Positions 58,801-64,000 of a DNA stretch of 64,000 nt are shown piece by piece. The DNA lies in assembly GCF_000494755.1 (NCBI RefSeq), contig NC_022657.1, positions 8,338,001-8,402,000 on the forward strand, read 5' to 3'. This DNA is from Amorphoplanes friuliensis DSM 7358 (GTDB taxonomy: Bacteria; Actinomycetota; Actinomycetes; Mycobacteriales; Micromonosporaceae). The notes beneath the pieces were generated by a model, which saw nothing but the letters and a program-made list of their open reading frames with translations, was not told where the DNA came from and ran no database searches. How positions within the stretch are numbered: position 1 is the first letter of the stretch; each line of letters begins with the position of its first letter. The position numbers were made by a program, and so were the translations under genes.

Positions 58801-60297
58801 CCCCGAGGCCGCGAGACCGCCGGAGGCCACAGTCCCTCCAACGGAAACGCCCGGAACCCCGGGGCTGCCGAGGGGCCCAGCCTGATCGCCGGAAACGTCC
58901 GAGACAGCGGAACCGCCGGAGGCCGCAGTCTCTTCGCCTGAGAAGTCCGAGACAGCGGAACCGCCGGAGGCCGCAGTCTCTTCGCCTGAGAAGTCCGAGA
59001 CAGCGGAACCGCCGGAGGCCGCAGTCTCTTTGCCTGAGAGGTCCGAGGCTTCGGGATCGCCGGAGGACGCAAGCTGGTCCGCGGAGGCAGGTTTGTTGCC
59101 GGAGACCACCCGGCTCGGGGGACCGGCCGCGGACGCAGCCTCACGCCCGGAGGTTGCCTGGCCTGCGGGGGCGCCCGGGGATGTGGGCCGGCTGCCCGGG
59201 GCCGGTGGGGTGGCGGGTGGGTGGAGGTGGCGGTGGCGGGTGGCGCCGCGCATCCGGCGGGACAGGCGGCCGGTTGCGGTCAGAAGAGCAGGCTCGGCCC
59301 GGTAGCTCGTGTGCAACGTGATGACCTCGGCCAGGGCACCTGATGCCGTGCGGAAGCGTTGGGGAAAGGCGCTCACGGCCTGCGGGTCGGCGCCACGGAA
59401 GCCGTAGACCGAGGAGTCCGGGTCGCCGAAGGCCACCAGGGGTGTGCCGCCGCCGGCCACCAGGGACAGCAGCTCGATCTGGGCGGGGTCGGTGTCGGCG
59501 AGTTCGTCGACGTAGACGTAGGCCAGGCGGCGGCGTTCGGCTTCGAGCAGAGCCGGGTCGTCCGTGAGGAGGCCCGAGGCGGCGCGGACCAGCTCGGCCG
59601 GGTCGTAGGCGGTCGAGCCGCGGGTGGTGGCGTCGCGCAGGGCGAGGACGGCGACGTATTCGCGGAGGAAGCGGGCGGCGGCCGGCCAGTCGTCGCGGCC
59701 GAGGCGTTCGCCCAGGCGGGCCAGCTCGACGGGGCCGATGCCGCGTTCCGCCGCTCGTTGCATCAGGTCGCGGAGCTGCTGGGCGAAGGCCCTGGTCGGG
59801 AGGGCGGGACGCAGGGACTCAGGCCAGCGGACCGTGTCCTCGGCGTCGGGGTCGCCGACGACCTCCAGCAGCTCGCGGATGATGAGGTCCTGCTCGGGGC
59901 CGGTCAGCAGGCGCGGGGAGGGCTCCCCACGCTCGGCGGCAGCCCGCCTGAGCAGGCCGAACGCGTACGCGTGGAAGGTGCGCACCAGGGGCTCGTGGAA
60001 CGTGGGGCCGGAGATCCGGGCCTCGATGCGGTCGCGCAGTGCACCCGCGCCGCGGCGGCCGAAGGTGAGCACGAGGATGCGTTCCGGGTCGATGCCCTCG
60101 GCGATGCGTGCGGCGACCGCCTCGACCAGGACGGTTGTCTTGCCCGTGCCGGGGCCGCCGACCACGAGCAGCGGGCCGTCGGTGTGCTCGACGACATGAC
60201 GCTGCAGCGGGTCGTCGCGCAGCGGCGCCACCGGGGTGGCGGCGCGGCGGACAAGCCGGTACGCCGGGCGGGGCACCGCCGCGGGAGTCGAGGTCAC
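55876..60297 (-). CDS. adnA: AdnA-like helicase-nuclease subunit with large low-complexity insertions
   Basis: A 1473-aa protein, well above the ~1045 aa of mycobacterial AdnA. Walker A GGPGTGKTT is at 47-55; motif II is YVYVDELADTD rather than DEYQD, as in a weakened motor. The nuclease domain has VIDLKTGKTT, and cysteines in SALRCSLRWLLE and KCRVCPVRTSC form the AddB/AdnA-type Fe-S site. The surplus length comes from two inserts: residues ~360-610, including four copies of the 16-residue unit SGEETAASGGSAVSDF (58896-59046), and a Pro/Ala-rich insert near 57000-57320. It leads the adnAB operon from GTG 60297. Confidence 0.9.
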   Translation of the reverse strand: MTSTPAAVPRPAYRLVRRAATPVAPLRDDPLQRHVVEHTDGPLLVVGGPGTGKTTVLVEAVAARIAEGIDPERILVLTFGRRGAGALRDRIEARISGPTFHEPLVRTFHAYAFGLLRRAAAERGEPSPRLLTGPEQDLIIRELLEVVGDPDAEDTVRWPESLRPALPTRAFAQQLRDLMQRAAERGIGPVELARLGERLGRDDWPAAARFLREYVAVLALRDATTRGSTAYDPAELVRAASGLLTDDPALLEAERRRLAYVYVDELADTDPAQIELLSLVAGGGTPLVAFGDPDSSVYGFRGADPQAVSAFPQRFRTASGALAEVITLHTSYRAEPALLTATGRLSRRMRGATRHRHLHPPATPPAPGSRPTSPGAPAGQATSGREAASAAGPPSRVVSGNKPASADQLASSGDPEASDLSGKETAASGGSAVSDFSGEETAASGGSAVSDFSGEETAASGGSAVSDVSGDQAGPLGSPGVPGVSVGGTVASGGLAASGASGDETGVLAGQAGPGSATDSSDASGRRAVAGPGDAAGQSAAEGSVADAGGAASSGGRPAGGRSGAEEGVVAGAVVRTFRSPTSETAFVAHALREAHLLHGVPWSRMAVVLRSTTLQLPSMQRALAASGVPTVTHAEDLPLHLQPAVAPFLLLLRCALEPDVLDEEASVALLHSPLGGADPLAERRLRQGLRALALAAGDRRPSGELLVDALRDPAGLDVVERRWAVPAQTVARLIATAREVAARPGATAEQVLWSVWRASGLADRWYALSTRGAPVEPGGEGGRARQWRAEAADRDLDAMVVLFDAAARFVDRLPGARTEVFLDHVLGQDLPADSIAPSADRGEAVRLLTAHAAKGLEWDVVVLAGVQEGIWPDLRLRGSLLGSERLVDFLAGRAASGAAAVVGQTSALLDEERRLFYVAATRARQRLIVTAVASASVGGSDGEEQPSRFLTELGLPDSRPGPEAPPGPGPTDPDDPGPVEPDPDPWDQPPPTPGAGAESNADAVPDAASDAAVGAAPDAASGAMASTKPGAELTDTSGAELAAVTGTNPSTVAGAELAAVPGAEPSGAPGAELAAMAGAEAEADSAELAGSQLFFDVEAADWAEVGAAEGQGHRHESSGGVTVPRQENGRVDAAPVDVAEDEQELVVGRPPRALTLSALVAELRTAVVAPDATPARRHAAAAELARLAAAGVPGAHPDEWWGLRQLSDDRPLVEEGEPVKVTPSSMESALRCSLRWLLERHGGAAPAGPAQGVGNLVHAAAMLAEDANADRERLVEYVSARFDAIELAARWLAGPEQERAQGMVDKLLRWLAKNPRRLLAIEHEFTVRLDDPARPIQLTGRVDRLEVDEQGRLVVIDLKTGKTTTVSASDVEEHAQLAGYQAAVDAGAFQEFGEESGGAALVQLGPTKEAREQMQLPLAEATDPNWAYAMVRRTADTMAAATFSAVANSKCRVCPVRTSCPISGQGRQVVEP
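58896..59046. repeat. 48-bp in-frame tandem repeat inside adnA
   Basis: Three to four near-identical 48-bp units encode the 16-residue repeat SDFSGEETAASGGSAV. The unit keeps the reading frame and shows few changes, so it expanded recently. Confidence 0.9.
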
Positions 60298-60334
60298 GGC
60301 ACCAATGCAACCACGCGGGTACGACGGAATCCGA

Positions 60335-61354
60335 TCAGGGCTTGCCTGTCGAGCCGCGGCTGCGGACCGGCATCGGTATGCGGCGGATCGCGGGCTCGGA
60401 GCGGCCGGCCTCGCCGAGCAGCAACTCGACCGCCTGCCAGCCGAGCTGGTAGTGCGGCAGGGAGATGCTGGTCAGCTGGGGTCGCAACCAGGCGGCGAGG
60501 TCGGAGTCGTCGAAGGACACCACCGAGACGTCGCCGGGGATGCTCAGGCCGGCCTCGCGTAACGCCTGGTAGACGCCGAGGGCAACCCGGTCGTTGAAGC
60601 AGATCAGCGCCTTGGGCGGCGGTCCGCCGGCGAGCGCTCGGGTGACCGCTTCGTAGGCGGAGTCCGGCCACCAGTCGCACTCGATCGTCCCGGCGAGTTT
60701 GATGCCCGCGGCGGTGAAGGCCTCACGGATGCCGGCGAGCCGTTCACGGCCGGCGAAGACGTGCTGGGCCGGGTTCCCGACGAGGTGGATGCCATCGCGA
60801 TGGCCGCCGTCGATGACCACTTTGGCCGCACTCCAGCCGGCGGCGAGCTCGTCCGGGATGACCGAGTGGTACGCCGGTCTCGCCGCCCGGGTGAGGCAGT
60901 TCAGCAGCACCACGGGATGACCTTTGAGCAGCTTGGGGACGCGGACGTACCGGGTGAACATGCTCGCGTACACAAAGGCGTCGACCTGCCGGTCGAGGAA
61001 GTCGGAGATCAGTTTTTCCTCGACGACGGCGTCACCCTCGGTCTCGCCGATGAAGAGCAGGTGCCCGTGGGCGACCGCTGCGGCCAGACCACCGTGGATG
61101 GCCCTTCCCGCGTACGGGTCGGAGGCGAGCGTGTCGGAGACGAGCGCGATGGTCTTGGTGACCTTGGTCCGGAGGCTGCGGGCCATGAGGTTGGGCCGGT
61201 AGTCCAGCTCCTGGGCCGCGCGGAGCACCCGTTGCCGGGCATCCTCCGAGATGCGCATGTCCACGTGGCGACCGGCGAGGACAAACGACGCCGTGCTGCG
61301 GGACACACCGGCCCGTTGTGCGACCTGAAGCAGGGTCGCCCGTTGCGGGGGCAT
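60335..61354 (-). CDS. LacI family transcriptional regulator
   Basis: A 339-aa regulator. The HTH is LLQVAQRAGVSRSTASFVLAG, with hinge helix ARQRVLRAAQELDYRPN; the periplasmic-binding-like domain contains KALICFNDRVALGVYQALREAG (key part) and DVSVVSFDDSDLAAWLRPQLTS. Its ligand and targets are unknown; no sugar-uptake genes adjoin. ATG 61354 fits the family N-terminus, but no clear ribosome site is present. Confidence 0.93.
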   Translation of the reverse strand: MPPQRATLLQVAQRAGVSRSTASFVLAGRHVDMRISEDARQRVLRAAQELDYRPNLMARSLRTKVTKTIALVSDTLASDPYAGRAIHGGLAAAVAHGHLLFIGETEGDAVVEEKLISDFLDRQVDAFVYASMFTRYVRVPKLLKGHPVVLLNCLTRAARPAYHSVIPDELAAGWSAAKVVIDGGHRDGIHLVGNPAQHVFAGRERLAGIREAFTAAGIKLAGTIECDWWPDSAYEAVTRALAGGPPPKALICFNDRVALGVYQALREAGLSIPGDVSVVSFDDSDLAAWLRPQLTSISLPHYQLGWQAVELLLGEAGRSEPAIRRIPMPVRSRGSTGKP

Positions 61355-61498
61355 GGGAGGAGTCTTCCACGCGGAGTCGAGTACTTCTGCGCCCGTCCGC
61401 GCCTTTCGCAAAACGTGACTCTTGACGTCGGCGAGCGGCGGGTGCAGGGTCTCGCTAAACCCATCTAGCTGCAAGGGCCGGGGCGCAGCTCACCAGCC

Positions 61499-61540
61499 CC
61501 CTGCCGAGCCGGCAGCGCATAACGCACCGGTTCGGCAGGG
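61499..61540 (-). terminator. Hairpin downstream of the DUF899 gene
   Basis: Arms 61499-61512 and 61527-61540 (CCCTGCCGAGCCGG and its partner, with one G-T pair) form a 14-bp stem 16 nt past the DUF899 stop; no U-tract follows. Confidence 0.7.
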
Positions 61541-61555
61541 CCTTGGTCGTCGAGG

Positions 61556-62311
61556 TCAGGCAAAGTCCGGGACGGCTCCGCGAGAGGTGTCCGCGCGACC
61601 TTCGGGGAGCTCCCAGGATTCCTGCCGGCCGAGGGCGGTCATGTCGAGGATGCCGTAGGAGCCGCCGACCTGCTCCGTCCCCCGGGCGAAGGTCGAGTAG
61701 GTGTGGAAGATGCGGTCGCCGTCGCGGAGGAAGCAGCTGAGGCCGGGCTGTTCCATGGGCTGGTCCTCGGTCTCGAGCATCCAGTCGAATCCGGCGGCAC
61801 GCAGCTCGTCCGGACCGCGGAAGTTGAACTGGACCGGGGCCTTCGACGCGTCGATGGTGACGTTGAAGTCGTAGTTGAAGTCCGAGCCGGACGACGAGTA
61901 CAGCGGGATGGTCCAGCCTCGCTTGGCGCGGTACTTCTCCAGCGTGGCGAGGCCGGCGCGGGCGACCACCGCGTAGACGGTGCTGCGGGCGCGCAGGTGC
62001 CCGAGCAGGCCGTCGGACAGTTCGTCGACTGCGGCCGTACAGCTGGCGCAGCCGTCCTCCCACTCCGGCGGGAACATGAAGTGCTGGACCACGAGCTGCC
62101 GCTGACCGTCGAAGAGGTCGAGCAGACTCACTTCGCCGTCCGGGCCCTCGAAGCGGTAGTCCTTGTCCAGCTCGACCATCGGCAGCTCACGGCGGCGGGT
62201 GTTCAGGGCGTCCTTCGCCCGGACCGCTTCCTTCTCGCTGGTCAGCAGCTCCCGGCGGGCGGCCGTCCACTCGTCCCGGGACACGATCTTCGGCAGCTTG
62301 TTCTCGCTCAT
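61556..62311 (-). CDS. DUF899 thioredoxin-like protein
   Basis: A 251-aa protein of the DUF899 family. LVVQHFMFPPEWEDGCASCTAAVDEL in key parts gives the CxxC (GCASCT), and the family block FDWMLETEDQPMEQPGLS is present. The fold is thioredoxin-like; the function is unknown, possibly thiol oxidoreductase. It stands between the LacI and LOG genes on the same strand. Confidence 0.9.
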   Translation of the reverse strand: MSENKLPKIVSRDEWTAARRELLTSEKEAVRAKDALNTRRRELPMVELDKDYRFEGPDGEVSLLDLFDGQRQLVVQHFMFPPEWEDGCASCTAAVDELSDGLLGHLRARSTVYAVVARAGLATLEKYRAKRGWTIPLYSSSGSDFNYDFNVTIDASKAPVQFNFRGPDELRAAGFDWMLETEDQPMEQPGLSCFLRDGDRIFHTYSTFARGTEQVGGSYGILDMTALGRQESWELPEGRADTSRGAVPDFA

Positions 62312-62351
62312 ACCGTGCAGTCGAAGCCGGCTCCGGGATTTTGCCTGGCAG

Positions 62352-62891
62352 TCAGGATCTTTCGATCAGGTCGAGGGCCGCCTCGATCGAGGTCACCGTA
62401 GTGATCTTGGCCAGGGCCGGGCGGCGGACGAACTCGGTCTCGGCGAGCCGGTCGAGCCAGGCCAGGAGGCCGTCGTAGAAGCCGTTCGGGTCGAGCACGA
62501 TGATCGGCTTGCGGTGCAGATCCAGGGTCGCCGTCGTCCAGACCTCGAAGAGCTCGTCCAGGGTGCCCAGGCCGCCGGGCAGCGTGATGAACGCGTCCGA
62601 GCGTTCGATCATGAGGTTTTTCCGGAGGCCCATGTCGGTGGTGACGATCAGCTCGTCAGCGGCGGTGTCGGCGACCTCGAGGTCGACCAGCGACTGCGGA
62701 ATGACCCCCAGCGTGTGGGCGCCACCGGCCCGGGCGCCGTCGGCCACCGCGCCCATCATGCCGACACGGCCACCGCCGGACACCAGGGTGTGGCCACGGG
62801 GGCCCAGTGCCTTTCCGAGCTGGGTCGCGAGGTCGAGCCACTGCTGGTCGAGGGTGCTGGAGGAAGCGCAGAAGACGCAGATCGCCGCCAC
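62352..62891 (-). CDS. LOG family protein (TIGR00730), copy 1
   Basis: A 179-aa protein with VFCASSST at the N-terminus, LVSGGGRVGMMGAVADGA (phosphate loop) and the catalytic PGGLGTLDELFE motif. LOG proteins hydrolyse cytokinin nucleoside monophosphates or related nucleotides to free base and ribose 5-phosphate. Its GTG start is 1 nt from the stop of the upstream LOG gene, so the two are co-translated. Confidence 0.93.
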   Translation of the reverse strand: MAAICVFCASSSTLDQQWLDLATQLGKALGPRGHTLVSGGGRVGMMGAVADGARAGGAHTLGVIPQSLVDLEVADTAADELIVTTDMGLRKNLMIERSDAFITLPGGLGTLDELFEVWTTATLDLHRKPIIVLDPNGFYDGLLAWLDRLAETEFVRRPALAKITTVTSIEAALDLIERS

Positions 62892-62892
62892 G

Positions 62893-63669
62893 TCACCGGT
62901 TCCCGTTTTCGGCCAGAGCGGCGTCGGCGTCCACGATGATCTGCACCGCTTCCTCGACGTCGTCCGTCACCATCATCAGCTCCATGTCGCCCGGGCCGAC
63001 CTTGCCGTCGGCGAGCAGCCTGCCCTTGATCCAGTCGAGCAGCCCGCCCCAGTACTCCGTGCCCATCAGGATCACCGGGAAGCGCGTCACCTTGCGGGTC
63101 TGGACCAGGGTGATCGCCTCGAAGAGCTCGTCGAGGGTGCCGAAACCGCCGGGGAGCACCACGAACGCCTGTGCGTACTTGACGAACATGGTCTTGCGGA
63201 CGAAGAAGTAGCGGAAGTCGATGCCGACGTCGACCCAGTCGTTGAGACCCTGCTCGAACGGCAGCTCGATGCCCAGACCGACCGACATGCCGCCGGCCTC
63301 GGTCGCCCCGCGGTTCGCGGCCTCCATCACGCCCGGGCCGCCGCCGGTGATCACGGCGTACCCGGCCTCGGCCAGGGCCGCGCCCAGCTGGGCGGCGAGC
63401 TCGCACTCGGGGCTGTCCGGGGTGCTGCGGGCCGAGCCGAAAACGCTCACGGCCGGCGGCAGATCGGCGAGTGTGTCGAAGCCCTCGACGAACTCCGACA
63501 AAATGCGCAGGGCCCGCCAGGCGTCCTTGGTCTTCCACTCGCCGCGGTGATGCGAATCGAGCAACTTCTCGTCGGCGGTACTGGAGGGGATCGATTCACG
63601 CCGGAGCGTGACGGCGCCGCGATGACGCTCCGGGGGTACGCGCCTACGACCGTTGGTGCTGTCCGTCAT
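62893..63669 (-). CDS. LOG family protein (TIGR00730), copy 2
   Basis: A 258-aa paralogue of the neighbour with an N-terminal extension (RRVPPERHRGAVTLRRESIP). ITGGGPGVMEAANRGA and LPGGFGTLDELFEAITLVQT give the LOG signature with Arg and Glu in place. The long form is like actinobacterial Rv1205-type or dehydrogenase-associated LOGs. TACCGT (63677-63682) lies 7 nt before ATG 63669, so the upstream GTG at 63678 falls inside the promoter and is excluded. Confidence 0.93.
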   Translation of the reverse strand: MTDSTNGRRRVPPERHRGAVTLRRESIPSSTADEKLLDSHHRGEWKTKDAWRALRILSEFVEGFDTLADLPPAVSVFGSARSTPDSPECELAAQLGAALAEAGYAVITGGGPGVMEAANRGATEAGGMSVGLGIELPFEQGLNDWVDVGIDFRYFFVRKTMFVKYAQAFVVLPGGFGTLDELFEAITLVQTRKVTRFPVILMGTEYWGGLLDWIKGRLLADGKVGPGDMELMMVTDDVEEAVQIIVDADAALAENGNR

Positions 63670-63697
63670 GGCACCCACGGTAGTGCGGACGGTCCGT

Positions 63698-63716
63698 AAC
63701 CGGTGAATAACCGGTT
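63698..63716. promoter_or_regulatory. Inverted repeat between the LOG promoter and the next gene
   Basis: AACCGGT (63698-63704) and ACCGGTT (63710-63716) form a perfect 7-bp dyad around GAATA, 16 nt upstream of the LOG -10 box. A repressor or activator site is possible. Confidence 0.45.
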
Positions 63717-63869
63717 GGGTTTTGGCAAGAGGATTGCGACGTCGCGGCCTTTTTGCCAGATTGAAGCAACGGACGGTAGCTCTGGAGCGTCTGTACAGTT
63801 ACCAAACCCGCACGGCGCAGGCACGGCGCCCGGTCTTCGGCCGGGCATCTGGGCAGAGGAGCCACCGTG

Positions 63870-64000
63870 ATGACCCGTTACGAGCGCATGAAGATGCAGC
63901 GCCGCATGCAGCGGCGGATCCGCCTGGTGGTCGAGGAACGGCGCATGGCGCTGGCCCTGCCGCCGGCTTCCGCCGCCGACCCGGCCTACGACCCGGAAGC
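63870..64000 (+). CDS. 5' part of a gene of unknown function
   Basis: An open frame from ATG 63870 runs off the window. GAGGAG 8 nt upstream is a good ribosome site (a GTG at 63867 is the alternative). The 43 visible residues are Arg/Met-rich (MTRYERMKMQRRMQRRIRL) and then an Ala/Pro stretch. Too little is visible to name it. Confidence 0.6.
   Translation, partial: MTRYERMKMQRRMQRRIRLVVEERRMALALPPASAADPAYDPE

Overview
The window is high-GC DNA from an actinobacterium, most probably a member of Micromonosporaceae (Actinoplanes-like); this placement is inferred from codon use and gene content, not from a search. Actinobacterial hallmarks are whiB7 with a GRPRK AT-hook, mycoredoxin, the AdnAB helicase-nuclease, UvrD2 with HRDC, a DUF2342 metalloprotease, UPF0182 and an EACC1/caspase cassette. 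About a dozen genes lack a Shine-Dalgarno sequence and instead show a TANNNT-like hexamer 6-8 nt before the ATG/GTG, as expected for leaderless mRNAs.

Layout. 1-13.9 kb: the 3' end of a type I PKS/PUFA-synthase-like gene, a DUF1501-DUF1800 pair, a spermidine-synthase-like methyltransferase, a PH-like protein with hexapeptide repeats, an MMPL transporter and TerC whose stop codons share one perfect palindrome, a membrane-anchored LysM-like protein, a pentapeptide-repeat protein, a secreted lamin-tail protein and a DUF2199 protein. 13.9-16.5 kb: two identical initiator tRNA genes facing each other around an SDR lacking catalytic residues, a DUF11/SdrB protein and a DUF6011 miniprotein. 16.6-40.6 kb: a housekeeping backbone in the same order as Mycobacterium tuberculosis Rv3193c-Rv3199c (UPF0182, PDZ/Lon-like protease, DUF2342, ABC1 kinase, whiB7, uvrD2, mycoredoxin, nudC), interrupted by a ThiF-like gene with three DnaA boxes upstream, a 1.2-kb repeat island, a DUF1996 gene, a two-component pair and a PhyH dioxygenase. 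The Rv3201c/Rv3202c counterparts adnB and adnA close the block at 52.4-60.3 kb.

40.7-44.9 kb is an insertion into that backbone and the most interesting part: a tightly coupled operon of EACC1, a caspase-like protease fused to a YqgE/AlgH (DUF179) domain, and a SIR2-like protein with a C-terminal module resembling a class I aminoacyl-tRNA-synthetase HUP fold, followed by a small protein with weak MbcA/ParS-like features. It looks like an undescribed conflict or abortive-infection system. 45-51.8 kb holds a polysaccharide deacetylase, a cysteine-free Rrf2 regulator before a sulfonate/nitrate/taurine-type ABC transporter, small membrane proteins, an acyltransferase and a cold-shock protein. 60.3-64 kb holds a LacI regulator, a DUF899 protein, two tandem LOG-family genes and the start of an unknown gene.

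How genes work together: AdnAB and UvrD2 act in DNA repair; WhiB7 is predicted to be self-activated and controlled by a 95-codon uORF plus a terminator-attenuator in its leader, and is co-transcribed with a 55-aa protein; two M16 subunits and NudC form one translationally coupled operon; the histidine kinase and response regulator are coupled to a membrane-anchored secreted protein that may be their sensor or target.
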